A stretch of 40,669 nucleotides of DNA from Bacillota bacterium (GCA_023431385.1 JAEYWA010000177.1:1-40669); one strand, 5' to 3'. Counted from the stretch's first letter, positions 25,334 to 34,348 are shown. A program made the numbers and translations. Notes: generated from the sequence alone by a model not told the origin.

Positions 25334-26680
25334 CTATTTGTTTGATGACTTATAGGATTTAATTGCGGTTTCAATATCAGCTGCTGCAGCTTTCGGGTCT
25401 GTCTTGTTTCCATATAATGCGTCCTGATTGCGGAAAAGTACATCTGCAACCTGAGCCGGGAATGCCTGGTCAGTTATTGTAAATGTTCCCTTCTCATTTG
25501 CATAATCATACATTTCCTTTATATGCGGATACCCATCAGCAATTTTAGCGTCAATAGAAGCTAAAGGAAGGTTAAGATACTGGGAGTAAGTGTCAGCGTT
25601 TTTAGCCGAGAACACAAAGTCAAGATATTTAACAGCCTTGTCAACCTTAGCTTCATCAAGTTTTGAATTGATCTGAGTCATCTCTGCAAAAGCTGACATT
25701 CTTCCAGTCTTGTTCGGGAATGGGAACCACCCGTAATCTTCTACTTTTTGCTCATTACTAGTAATAGTACCATCATACCATTGACCTTGAAGATCCATTG
25801 CCGCTTTCTTTTTAGCAAGGGCTATAAATGTATCATTAGGGTCATTAGTCAGGAAACCCTCAGGGAAGTATCCAAGCTTACACCATTCCTGATACTTAGT
25901 AAGCGCACTTATAACAGCAGGGTCCTCCCAACTGGTGTCCATAGTTTGTAACTTGTCGTGGAGATTAGCTCCAGCGTAATACTCAATTAACTGCTCGATT
26001 ATACGCATTACGTGCCATCCATGAAGTCCTGCTGTGGAGAATGGTGTTATGCCATTTTGTTTTAAAGTTGAAGCAGCTTTTTCGAGTTCTTCAAGACTTG
26101 AAGGAATTTGGATGCTGTATTTATTAAAAATCTCTTTATTATAAAACATACCCAGAACACTTACATTTGTAGGATAGCCAGAGAGTTTACCATCTAAAAC
26201 GCAAAGTGAAAGGGCACTCTCTTTGAACTTATTTGACCAACCGTTTTTCTCAGCATATGAAGTAAGATCATATGTAAGACCATTGTCAACATAGTATTGC
26301 CCCAGGCTTCCACCCCAATTGAACCACATGTCAGCAAGTGTCCCCGAAGCAGCACCAACTTTGCATGCATTTTTAAGACCATCCGTGTCATAGTAAGCTA
26401 CAGTTACGCGAACGTCTTTGTTACTTTCATTAAATTCTTTTGTAATGGGATCAAAGGCTTCTTGACGGTCAGCCAGCGCCCAGTAGGTTAACTCTGTCAC
26501 ATCACCAGATGCATTTGAACTGGCCGAAGAAGAATTAGATTCATTTGATGCAGTTGTGTCGCTACTGCTTGTGGCACTATTATTATTTGAGCCACAACCA
26601 ACAGCAAATGTTACTAACATTAGGATAGCGAGAAGCAGGGAAATTACTTTTCTCCCCTTTGGTGAAAATGTGTGTTTCAT
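25334..26680 (-). CDS. Sugar-binding lipoprotein of the isomerase-module ABC importer
   Basis: A 448-residue family 1 solute-binding protein with lipobox AVGC (Cys29), then a Ser/Asn-rich linker of about 30 residues. Typical blocks include MWFNWGGSLG and AAMDLQGQWYDG. GGGAGG lies shortly before the ATG. It is the first gene of the operon binding protein, MalF, MalG, glycosidase, with a promoter about 360 bases upstream. It should deliver an oligosaccharide or glycoside that the intracellular glycosidase opens. The ligand is not identifiable. Confidence 0.92.
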   Translation of the reverse strand: MKHTFSPKGRKVISLLLAILMLVTFAVGCGSNNNSATSSSDTTASNESNSSSASSNASGDVTELTYWALADRQEAFDPITKEFNESNKDVRVTVAYYDTDGLKNACKVGAASGTLADMWFNWGGSLGQYYVDNGLTYDLTSYAEKNGWSNKFKESALSLCVLDGKLSGYPTNVSVLGMFYNKEIFNKYSIQIPSSLEELEKAASTLKQNGITPFSTAGLHGWHVMRIIEQLIEYYAGANLHDKLQTMDTSWEDPAVISALTKYQEWCKLGYFPEGFLTNDPNDTFIALAKKKAAMDLQGQWYDGTITSNEQKVEDYGWFPFPNKTGRMSAFAEMTQINSKLDEAKVDKAVKYLDFVFSAKNADTYSQYLNLPLASIDAKIADGYPHIKEMYDYANEKGTFTITDQAFPAQVADVLFRNQDALYGNKTDPKAAAADIETAIKSYKSSNK

Positions 26681-27040
26681 TATAAATCCTCCCTTAGTTT
26701 GTTTATTGAATTCTCGGAAGTATCCTTCCGTAAACTCCTTCTTTTAAACCACGATAATAAAGAATGCTTATTATTCTACTCGTCAGGATATCAGCCAAAA
26801 TCACAATACACCTATGCATACCTAATTCCATAAATTATATTAAAATCAAATCATTACAGAAATACTTTTTGAGTAAATAAGAGGTTCTGTTATATTTATG
26901 TCAATAAATGTTCGTTAGAAAATTTATGACTACTAATGAGCATTGAAACATTGTTCGTAAGCAGTTGAAAAAACATATATTTAATATCATTGTTTCACCT
27001 TACAATTTTGCAGTATAAACATATTTGAATCTTTAGTTGT

Positions 27041-27069
27041 ATTATACTAAATAGTTTTATTTAAATCAA
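27041..27069 (-). promoter_or_regulatory. SigA-type promoter of the binding-protein operon
   Basis: Minus strand: -35 TTGATT (27064-27069), a 17-base spacer, perfect -10 TATAAT (27041-27046). A 6-base dyad TTTAGT/ACTAAA (27032-27051) overlaps the -10 and could be a repressor site. Transcription would begin near 27034, far from the ATG at 26680. Confidence 0.6.
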
Positions 27070-27073
27070 TAAA

Positions 27074-27114
27074 TATTTTATTAATATATGTAAATAATTT
27101 ATTTTATTAATATA
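27074..27114. repeat. 15-base direct repeat beside the promoter
   Basis: TATTTTATTAATATA occurs at 27074-27088 and 27100-27114, 26 bases apart, just upstream of the -35 element. Its first 11 bases also occur at 21832-21842 within the isomerase promoter region. This could be a shared activator site. The sequence is AT-rich, so chance is not excluded. Confidence 0.45.
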
Positions 27115-27473
27115 AATCAACGTAATTGTAAATATATTTTTAGCCCTTTTCTCGCAGTATAGCCATATGTAGCCTAATACAAATTAATCAAAGTTTAATT
27201 TAACATTTGAGCTTAATAATAGCATTATATTTATCACTATAGCGTCGTCTTTACCTCTCTGAGTACTTATTTATAAGTTTATTAAAGAATGCTAAAATCT
27301 TTTTTGGACGTACTGTCTTGATAAAGAGTAATTCTAAAAAATTAATCTCAGGTTTGAGGATTATTAAATTTACTACATAGGAAAATTGTATCACGGCCAG
27401 CAAAATAACTTGGATTAACGGAAAACTCAAATTAATATAAGATTGCAGGACACCAATTAAGTTAATGTAGTTC

Positions 27474-28781
27474 TTATTTCTGAAGTTTTCTCAAATCTAA
27501 AACTCGCTTTGCTTTACCCTCACTTCTTTCTATAGTTTTTGGCTCCACCAGCCTGACATTTGCGTTAATTCCCAACGTCCCATAAATTTCTTTCCTTATT
27601 TTCTTCTCAATTGCATCTTTCTTTTTTATCCCTTCATAAAAAATGTTCTGAGACATTTCAATTAAAATCTCAAGTACGTCAAGATTATCAACCCTGTCTA
27701 CTTTTAAATGATAATGGGGGGCTGTCTCGCCAACCTCCAGCAGTACATTTTCAATCTGGGAAGGAAAAACATTTACGCCTCTGATTATCAGCATATCGTC
27801 ACTTCTTCCTGTCACCTTATCCATTCTTACCAGTGTTCTGCCACACTCACACTTTTCATAGTTCAAAGAGGATATATCATGGGTTCTATATCTGATCAGC
27901 GGCAGTCCCTCTTTTGTGATAGTGGTGAAGACTAGCTCGCCTTTTGTACCCGGCGGAAGAACTTCCTCAGTTTCAGGATTTATTATTTCTGGGATAAAAT
28001 GGTCCTCCTGAATATGCAAACCATTTTTACAGTGACAATCTATTGCTACCCCGGGACCAATGATTTCGCTGAGTCCATAAATATCCCTTGCCATAATTCC
28101 CAGTCGCTCCTCTATTTCCTTTCTCATATTATCCGACCAGGGTTCAGCTCCAAAGATTCCGACTTTTAGCTGTAAGTCACCTTTGTTGATACCCATACCT
28201 TCCATTTCTTCAGCTAAATAGAGAGCATAAGATGGAGTACATGCCAAAACAGTTGCTCCAAAATCCTTCATTACCTGCAACTGTCGTTTGGTATTTCCTC
28301 CCGAAATAGGTATAACTGAAGCACCTATTTTTTCTGCACCATAGTGAAGCCCCAACCCTCCGGTAAATAGACCATAACCATAGGCAACCTGTACTATATC
28401 ATTCTTATCAGCACCTGCACTATATAATGATCTTGCAACTACCTCAGCCCAGGTATTTAAATCACTCCGAGTATATCCAACCACAGTCTGTTTGCCTGTT
28501 GTTCCGGAAGATGCATGAATACGTATAATCTCACCCATCTCCACAGCAAACAAACCATAGGGATATGTGTCTCTCAAATCCTGCTTGGTTGTAAACGGCA
28601 GCTTTTTTATATCCTCAACGGACTGTATATCATCTGGTCCAATACCAGCTTTTTTCATTTTATTATTGTAAAAAGCTACGTTTGAATATACCCTTCTTAT
28701 AGTATTTATTAGTCTTTCATTCTGAACCTCTCTTATCTTCTCTCGGGGCATACATTCATATTCAGGGTTCCAGTATTGCAT
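27474..28781 (-). CDS. PaaK-like phenylacetate/aryl-CoA ligase
   Basis: A 435-residue member of the phenylacetate-CoA ligase group of adenylating enzymes, of normal length. The ATP loop is SSGTTGK (91-97); YGLSEIIGPG, a late YRTHDI block and RGVNVFPSQIE follow. Cysteines in DCHCKNG and KCECGR are the usual metal-site cysteines. AGGAGG lies before the ATG. It would activate an aryl or short acyl acid to its CoA thioester. In anaerobes such genes often sit with indolepyruvate ferredoxin oxidoreductase (iorAB), which is absent here. Instead it is divergent from an acyltransferase, ACP and KAS III set, so it may supply the starter unit. That link is inference. Confidence 0.92.
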   Translation of the reverse strand: MQYWNPEYECMPREKIREVQNERLINTIRRVYSNVAFYNNKMKKAGIGPDDIQSVEDIKKLPFTTKQDLRDTYPYGLFAVEMGEIIRIHASSGTTGKQTVVGYTRSDLNTWAEVVARSLYSAGADKNDIVQVAYGYGLFTGGLGLHYGAEKIGASVIPISGGNTKRQLQVMKDFGATVLACTPSYALYLAEEMEGMGINKGDLQLKVGIFGAEPWSDNMRKEIEERLGIMARDIYGLSEIIGPGVAIDCHCKNGLHIQEDHFIPEIINPETEEVLPPGTKGELVFTTITKEGLPLIRYRTHDISSLNYEKCECGRTLVRMDKVTGRSDDMLIIRGVNVFPSQIENVLLEVGETAPHYHLKVDRVDNLDVLEILIEMSQNIFYEGIKKKDAIEKKIRKEIYGTLGINANVRLVEPKTIERSEGKAKRVLDLRKLQK

Positions 28782-29070
28782 TTTATACCTCCTAAAATGT
28801 CTTAATTTAAAATCGATTTAGTTAAGGAATAAATATGAAAGGGATTAACTATTTATAGTGAGAGATCGGCATATATTTAAATAGTCTAATATACATTGTA
28901 TTTGATTAGTACTCTCAAAATTAATATATTTACATAAAACATAATATGTACCACATTATACAAAAAATAAAGTCATTCAGTCCATTTTAGCTGCTGTATT
29001 TACATAAATGTAACAGTTATATAAAGGACTACATAATATGTCATTGTGAAATTATTATGGAGAGTATGAT

Positions 29071-30468
29071 ATGAATAATGACAATAATAAGGTCTTTACG
29101 CAAAACAATTTTAGAGATAAACCGACCGAAAGCTATACTGTTGATTATAAAGCCATTATACCGGCAACTGCTCATGATATGGGTAATTATATTGCCAAGT
29201 ACGGAATGGCAAACTTTCAGATTCAATTTATAATGAAAATTGATGGGACGCTAGATTTTGATACGCTGGTAAGAGCAGTTAGATTGTCTGTTGAGGCAGA
29301 ACCGGTCTTTGGATGTCGGTTTGTTAAGGGCGATTCACCATATTGGAAACGCTTTGATGATATTGATGATATCAACAAGTTCTGTTCCTTTGAAGAGACC
29401 GATGATGAAGAGGAGGGTGTAAAAAGATTTCTGGAAAGTCCGATGAGTATGGATAAGGATCCTATGGTTTTAGTCAGACTCATTCGCAAAGGGACATATG
29501 ATACATTGGGTATTAAAATTAACCATGTATGCTGTGACGGCGCTGGAGCAAGAGATTATGTCCTGCTACTTTCAGAAATTTATTCACATATAGCAGCGGG
29601 AGATACCACGTATACACCTGATATTAGTATTCGTGACAGAAAAGATATTGATGAATTAAAAATCGCATGTAGTGATGAAAGCTCTACCTTATCCTGGAGT
29701 ATTCAACAGCAAATAGCATCACCTACCTGGACCTTTCCATGGAAGAATATCCAAAGAGGAAAGATAATCTTTCCTGTATGCAGACTTCCTGAAGGTCAAC
29801 TTGAATTAATGAGTAAGTATGCTAAGGACAGACATGCAACAATCAACGACTTGTTACTGACTGCAATATTCAGGGCAATGTTTAAAATAACCAACTCCCC
29901 ATACGGTATTCCAATGGATATTCCGATTACTATTGATTTGCGTAAGTATTTGTCGGATAACGAGGCTAACGCTATAAGAAACTTATCCGGAGGAATAGTC
30001 ATAAAAATTGACAGAAGGCATCACGAAACTTTTGAAGATACCCTCGGAAGGGTCACAGCGGTTACCACGGAAATGAGGTCCAAACACCCAAGTATATTAA
30101 ATTCACTATGGGCAGAGTATATTGAAAGCATGAACTTCCGTTATGTATGTGCTTATTACAAATACTTATCTCAACTAATTGAATTTGCTTCCCTTAATCC
30201 ATTTTTCACTGTTACCAATTGCGGTCTTGCATTATCAAACTGCGGGTATATCTCAAAAAATTTGATTTATTTTGGCAATAGAACAGTAACCGATGCATAC
30301 ATCATACCGCCAGCTGTTCGTGCTCCCGGGTTACTGCTTGTTGCAAGTACCTATAACGGTATTGTTACTTTAGCAACCGGTTATTATAAACCTTCGGCCC
30401 ATAAATCTGATGTTGAAAATCTACTGAACAGAATACAAAAAGAGCTAATAGAAGGCTGTCAGCAATAA
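29071..30468 (+). CDS. HxxxD-motif (condensation-like) acyltransferase A
   Basis: A 465-residue protein with His152 and Asp156 in INHVCCDGAG, the HxxxD active site of condensation-domain-like, PapA and alcohol acetyltransferase enzymes, which form esters or amides from acyl thioesters. A second conserved block near the C-terminus, DAYIIPPAVRAPGLLL, follows a SNCGYIS motif. It is a clear paralogue of the protein at 32833-34293, sharing both blocks. No signal peptide is present. GGAGAG lies upstream of the ATG. It has its own terminator, so it is monocistronic, and it is divergent from the PaaK-like gene across 289 bases. Its acceptor is unknown. It is not a full NRPS module, because no adenylation or carrier domain is attached. 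Confidence 0.85.
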   Translation: MNNDNNKVFTQNNFRDKPTESYTVDYKAIIPATAHDMGNYIAKYGMANFQIQFIMKIDGTLDFDTLVRAVRLSVEAEPVFGCRFVKGDSPYWKRFDDIDDINKFCSFEETDDEEEGVKRFLESPMSMDKDPMVLVRLIRKGTYDTLGIKINHVCCDGAGARDYVLLLSEIYSHIAAGDTTYTPDISIRDRKDIDELKIACSDESSTLSWSIQQQIASPTWTFPWKNIQRGKIIFPVCRLPEGQLELMSKYAKDRHATINDLLLTAIFRAMFKITNSPYGIPMDIPITIDLRKYLSDNEANAIRNLSGGIVIKIDRRHHETFEDTLGRVTAVTTEMRSKHPSILNSLWAEYIESMNFRYVCAYYKYLSQLIEFASLNPFFTVTNCGLALSNCGYISKNLIYFGNRTVTDAYIIPPAVRAPGLLLVASTYNGIVTLATGYYKPSAHKSDVENLLNRIQKELIEGCQQ

Positions 30469-30486
30469 GGTTCTCTATAATATAGT

Positions 30487-30511
30487 AAAAGACTCAACTG
30501 GAGTCTTTTTT
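30487..30511 (+). terminator. Terminator after acyltransferase A
   Basis: AAAAGACTC (30487-30495), a 5-base loop, GAGTCTTTT (30501-30509), with a run of six T. It lies 18 bases past the stop codon. Confidence 0.8.
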
Positions 30512-30525
30512 ACTTAAATAACATA

Positions 30526-30577
30526 GGTAAGCTATTGCACATATTGCTCTGAAATAGCATACCCTATTATGTATAAT
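30526..30577 (+). promoter_or_regulatory. Promoter of the ACP operon with overlapping dyad
   Basis: -10 TATAAT (30572-30577) with -35-like CTGAAA (30549-30554) and 17-base spacing. An inverted repeat GGTAAGCTATT (30526-30536) and AATAGCATACC (30553-30563), matching at 10 of 11 positions with a 16-base spacer, overlaps the -35. This suggests a dedicated regulator binding site. No regulator gene lies within the locus. Confidence 0.5.
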
Positions 30578-30605
30578 CACTTATTACTGAAATGGAGATT
30601 GTGAT

Positions 30606-30824
30606 ATGACTGTAAAAGAAAAGCTGAATTTACTCGAGGAGTTGCTTCTCATTGAAAAAGATACATTGGATGAGTCTGCAGTTCTAAATACTATCGACGA
30701 ATGGGATTCAATGGCTGTGGTATCCACAATTGCTATGTTTGATAGCGTTTACGGCAAGGAACTAAAATCAGAGGATGTTAAAAAGTTTAAAACTGTTAAA
30801 GACATACTTGATGAAATGGAGTGA
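30606..30824 (+). CDS. Free-standing acyl carrier protein
   Basis: A 72-residue acidic helical protein. The phosphopantetheine site is Ser35 in EWDSMAVV, the DSx motif of carrier proteins. GGAG lies 8 bases before the ATG. It is the first gene of a three-gene operon with a KAS III enzyme and an SDR, so it probably carries the growing or starter acyl chain. It differs from the usual housekeeping AcpP motif (DSLD), suggesting a specialised carrier. No phosphopantetheinyl transferase gene is in the window, so one must act from elsewhere. Confidence 0.9.
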   Translation: MTVKEKLNLLEELLLIEKDTLDESAVLNTIDEWDSMAVVSTIAMFDSVYGKELKSEDVKKFKTVKDILDEME

Positions 30825-30835
30825 GGTGTAAACAA

Positions 30836-31891
30836 TTGGCTAACGGTATATTAAAGAACGTAGAGATTAAGGGTATAGCCTGTGCCGTACCTGAACGCAT
30901 AGTAAACAATGAGGATTACTATAAAACCTTTGGTGAAGAGAGTGTACGTAAGTTCATCAATATGACAGGGGTAAAGTCAAGACATGTAGCTATGGATGAG
31001 CAATGTAGTTCTGATTTATGCTATATTGCAGCTAAAAATGTTATGCAAAGGTTAAAATGGGAGGCATCCTCCATAGATGCAATAATCCTTATAACTCAGA
31101 CACCTGATTATGCAGTACCCGCAACAGCTTGCGTTCTGCAGCACAGACTCGGATTGAGCGAGGACTGTATAGCCTTTGACATTAATCTTGGTTGTTCTGC
31201 CTATGTATACGGTGTGTGGCAAGCTGCAACAATGATAGCAACACAGAATATTAACAGAGTCCTTCTGTTGGTTGGAGATACAAGCAACTTCGGTATAAAT
31301 CAAAATGATAGTGCTACTGCTATGATTTTCGGTGACGGAGGTTCGGCTACTGCCTTAGAAAAATCAGAGGGCAAAGAAATTAAGTACTTTTTAAAAACTA
31401 AAGGCAGTGGTTACAGAAGTATCATGGTTCCTGCGGGGCATGCCAGAACCAGGAGTAAGACTATAACGGATTCATCTGCTTATGACTTATCAATGAATGG
31501 AGCTGATGTTTTTGCCTTTACTATTACTGACATCCCAAAAGCCTTAACAACCTTTATGTCGGAGTATTCTATTGAAAAGAATGATGTTGACATGTTTGTT
31601 TTTCACCAGGCCAACTTGTATATTCTCAAGCATTTAATAAAAAAACTTGGTTTACCCTCCGAAAAAGTCCCAATATCAATTGACAGGTATGGTAACACAA
31701 GTGGTGAGTCCATTCCTTTAACCCTGGTTGATGCAATAGGAGGAGACCATTCCGATGGTACCGTCAAGCTTTTGTTATGCGGATTTGGTGTTGGCCTGTC
31801 CTATGGGGGAGTTTACCTGGAAGTAAATAAGTCCGTATGTATGCCAATGATATATACCGATTATTATTTTAATGGAGATGAGAGTAAATGA
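30836..31891 (+). CDS. 3-oxoacyl-ACP synthase III (KAS III/FabH family)
   Basis: About 351 residues from a TTG start. The thiolase-fold catalytic triad is complete: Cys120 in INLGCSAYVYG, His257 in FVFHQAN and Asn287 in DRYGNTSGES. Such enzymes condense an acyl-CoA starter with malonyl-ACP, or in some pathways transfer acyl groups. The TTG at 30836 has GAGGTG 7 bases upstream; a longer GTG opening at 30821 overlaps the ACP stop without a placed site. The gene is tightly coupled to the ACP before it and overlaps the SDR after it. Absence of fabD, fabF and the other fab genes argues against housekeeping fatty acid synthesis. Confidence 0.92.
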   Translation: MANGILKNVEIKGIACAVPERIVNNEDYYKTFGEESVRKFINMTGVKSRHVAMDEQCSSDLCYIAAKNVMQRLKWEASSIDAIILITQTPDYAVPATACVLQHRLGLSEDCIAFDINLGCSAYVYGVWQAATMIATQNINRVLLLVGDTSNFGINQNDSATAMIFGDGGSATALEKSEGKEIKYFLKTKGSGYRSIMVPAGHARTRSKTITDSSAYDLSMNGADVFAFTITDIPKALTTFMSEYSIEKNDVDMFVFHQANLYILKHLIKKLGLPSEKVPISIDRYGNTSGESIPLTLVDAIGGDHSDGTVKLLLCGFGVGLSYGGVYLEVNKSVCMPMIYTDYYFNGDESK

Positions 31892-32649
31892 TAAATCCTT
31901 TGGATCTCAGCGGAAAAAATATATTGGTTACCGGAGCCTCCTCAGGAATCGGAAAAGGTATCTCGATTTATTTAAGCAAAGTCGGAGCAAACATTACTAT
32001 GGCTTCAAGGAATGAAGAGAAGCTTATAGAGACCATCAAAGAACTGGAACCGGGCAATCACACCTACTATCCGATTGACTTAAATAATTATAATGACATA
32101 GAAGTTATGTTTGATAAAATAACCTCTGATGGTAAAAGGCTTAACGGGATTGTACATTCGGCAGGAATATCTCGTACAATTCCCATACAGTATTTAAAAT
32201 TCTCAGATTTGAACAGTATTATGTCCATTAATTTCTACTCCTTTATGGAACTTGTAAAGCATTTCAGTAAAAGAAAATATAATGATGATGGTGGCAGCAT
32301 CGTAGCGATTTCATCTATTTCCAGCAAGGTTGGTGCAAGAGGATTGGCCGCGTACTCTGCCAGCAAAGGGGCACTTGACAGTGCCATAAGGTCCTTGGCA
32401 CTTGAGCTTGCACCAAGAAACATAAGAATAAATTCCATTTCGCCAAGTATGATTAAAACCCAAATATATGACGGTTTGGTTGATCTTGTTAATAATAGCA
32501 ATTTTGAAGCAGATTTGAAAAAAAGACAGCTTTTAGGTCTTGGTACACCAGAGGATGTTGCCTCGTCAGCAGCCTTCCTACTCAGTGATGCTTCCCGCTT
32601 TGTTACCGGTACATCAATGATAGTAGATGGTGGATATTTAGCACATTGA
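31888..32649 (+). CDS. Short-chain dehydrogenase/reductase (FabG-like ketoreductase)
   Basis: 253 residues. The cofactor loop is TGASSGIG (15-22), with Arg41 after the second strand favouring NADPH. The catalytic set is Asn115, Ser143, Tyr156 and Lys160 (YSASK). The usual NNAG reads HSAG. The C-terminal VTGTSMIVDGGY block is normal. The ATG overlaps the KAS III stop by 4 bases. It probably reduces the 3-oxo group made by the KAS III enzyme on the carrier protein. Confidence 0.92.
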   Translation: MINPLDLSGKNILVTGASSGIGKGISIYLSKVGANITMASRNEEKLIETIKELEPGNHTYYPIDLNNYNDIEVMFDKITSDGKRLNGIVHSAGISRTIPIQYLKFSDLNSIMSINFYSFMELVKHFSKRKYNDDGGSIVAISSISSKVGARGLAAYSASKGALDSAIRSLALELAPRNIRINSISPSMIKTQIYDGLVDLVNNSNFEADLKKRQLLGLGTPEDVASSAAFLLSDASRFVTGTSMIVDGGYLAH

Positions 32650-32691
32650 CCTGAATTGCTGTTTTCCTTCTCATAGTCCAATTATGCACCA

Positions 32692-32800
32692 AGCAGCTTT
32701 CTCGGAGGCTGCTCTACTATTTTACACAAGATATTTGCTTTCAACTTTGTATGCACCAAAGAAACTGCCTCTCAACAGAATTTTTTCTATTTTGAGGCAG
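32692..32800. terminator. Hairpins between convergent operons
   Basis: Two stems lie between the SDR stop and the second acyltransferase stop: AGCAGC/GCTGCT (32692-32713), and CTGCCTC (32765-32771) with GAGGCAG (32794-32800) followed by T-rich DNA on the plus strand. Together they probably act as a two-way terminator. TATGCACCAA also repeats at about 32683 and 32749. Confidence 0.55.
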
Positions 32801-32832
32801 CTCCTTTTATTTTCATTTTTAATACTTATATA

Positions 32833-34293
32833 CTAACCTCCATATCCTGAATTTAATTCATCCTTAATCTTCTTAAGAAGCTTGTCAATATACTCACCAT
32901 TAACTGTACTTTTGTAATAACCGGCAGCTAATGTTAATACCGAGTTATAGGAACTTGCCATCAGAAGAAGACCGGGTGAACGTACAACAGGAGGCAGAAT
33001 ATAAGCATCAATTACTGTTTTATCATCAAATTTAATTTGAGAAGTTGACAAGTAGCCAACATTAGATAATGTAGGAATACATTTATCGCCACAATACAGT
33101 GGACAGAATGAACCTGACTTTTTTGTATCCGATACTGCCTGATAATATAAAAGTGTATCACTATAGCCAACCTTCTCAATACGTTCAAGACCAATTGCGC
33201 TTTGTAAACCGGGATAATTTTGCTTCAACTCTTTCATCATACTTGATACTCTTTGTAGAGTTTTATCAAAGGGTTCATCAATTTTCATACTAAGGCTTGT
33301 TCTTACAGAACCCGAGAAGTTTCTTATTGCATGTGTTTTATGATCAGGTAAATAACGGCGCAGATCAACGGTGATCGGGAATTCCATGGGCCACCCGTAA
33401 ATAGGCTGCTTTATCTCCAGCATAGCTCTATAACAGGCAGTCAGAATATAGTCATTTAAAGTAACACCGACCCTCTTGACATATTCCCGCATAGCATCCA
33501 AACAGCCTACCGGCAACCTGCATACTGACATACAGGAAATATTAGACCCACTATGCTCCCATGGGAATGGCCACATAGGGTGGAAAATGTCCGTTCCTGG
33601 CATGAACTCCAAATCAGGATTTGCCATACCTAAAGCTTCAAAAAGTCTGTCCTGATCCCTTCTACCTGCTATTCTGGGTATTGGTACATATGAACCATTA
33701 TCTTTATTTTCGCTGGTATAAATTCTGGATAAAAGCTGGATGTATTCCTTTACTCCCGTTCCATCACAGCAAGCATGATTGATTTTTAGTCCAAGTACAT
33801 CATGCTGTTCTGAGCGAATTAATTTTACCTTCACCATAGGATCTTTATCTAAATCCACTGGGGCCTGTATAAAATCGTCTATGGCCAGCTCTAAATCATC
33901 AGTCTCCAGCAAAGTGCAGAAGTCTACAATGCCAACATTCTCTAGTATTTTCCAGTACGGCTTGATATCTTCAATAAATCTGGATTTAAATACCGGCTCA
34001 GAATCAACGGATAATCTAACTGCCTGCTTCAGTTTATCGAAGTCCAGTTTCCCATCAAGCTTCAGAATGGCTTGTATCTGGTTATTTGAAACACCATACC
34101 GTGCTATATAATTATATATATCATGTCCATTAGCCCAGAAGGTTCCTTCCATTTGTTCAACAGTATTTTCATTTGAAGTATTATATTTTGAAAAGTATGA
34201 TTCAAAGATTTTTGCAGATAGTCTATAATAACGGGTTATGTTTTCCAGCATTTTATTATAGAACTCCAGGTAATATTTAAACATTCCATCCAT
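32833..34293 (-). CDS. HxxxD-motif (condensation-like) acyltransferase B
   Basis: 486 residues, paralogous to the protein at 29071-30468. The active-site motif is His173 to Asp177 in INHACCDGTG, and the C-terminal block DAYILPPVVRSPGLLL is shared, after SNVGYLS. It has an extra N-terminal stretch of about 25 residues rich in Tyr and Phe (FKYYLEFYNKMLENI), perhaps an amphipathic helix for membrane or partner contact. AGGAG lies 8 bases before the ATG. It ends the thioesterase, kinase, acyltransferase operon, 55 bases after the kinase. Two diverged copies suggest two different acylations, or two subunits. Substrates are unknown. Confidence 0.85.
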   Translation of the reverse strand: MDGMFKYYLEFYNKMLENITRYYRLSAKIFESYFSKYNTSNENTVEQMEGTFWANGHDIYNYIARYGVSNNQIQAILKLDGKLDFDKLKQAVRLSVDSEPVFKSRFIEDIKPYWKILENVGIVDFCTLLETDDLELAIDDFIQAPVDLDKDPMVKVKLIRSEQHDVLGLKINHACCDGTGVKEYIQLLSRIYTSENKDNGSYVPIPRIAGRRDQDRLFEALGMANPDLEFMPGTDIFHPMWPFPWEHSGSNISCMSVCRLPVGCLDAMREYVKRVGVTLNDYILTACYRAMLEIKQPIYGWPMEFPITVDLRRYLPDHKTHAIRNFSGSVRTSLSMKIDEPFDKTLQRVSSMMKELKQNYPGLQSAIGLERIEKVGYSDTLLYYQAVSDTKKSGSFCPLYCGDKCIPTLSNVGYLSTSQIKFDDKTVIDAYILPPVVRSPGLLLMASSYNSVLTLAAGYYKSTVNGEYIDKLLKKIKDELNSGYGG

Positions 34294-34348
34294 TCCATTC
34301 GCTCCTATCTATTAAAATTCACTTTTACAAGATCTATTCAGTTATATA

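Larger units (their letters stand above)
26681..27473. other. Gene-free stretch: long leader and promoter of the importer operon
   Basis: 793 bases without a supported gene. On the minus strand, positions 26681 to about 27034 would be a 350-base 5' leader containing two small palindromes: CGGAAG/CTTCCG at 26715-26730 and ATAATAA/TTATTAT at 26754-26774. The promoter is at 27041-27069, and a 15-base direct repeat lies upstream at 27074-27114. From 27115 to 27473 I see only AT-rich DNA and no clear terminator for the PaaK-like gene. Confidence 0.6.

Noticed and set aside
27251..27490. Minus-strand open frame of about 79 codons with a hydrophobic segment, just after the PaaK-like gene
   Set aside because: It has no ATG and no usable TTG or GTG start with a ribosome binding site, and it overlaps the PaaK-like 3' end. 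It could be a decayed remnant, but chance is as likely.
27474..28781. PaaK as part of an indolepyruvate/phenylacetate fermentation locus
   Set aside because: The usual iorAB genes are absent within the window. The possibility that the gene is unrelated to the acyl locus remains open.
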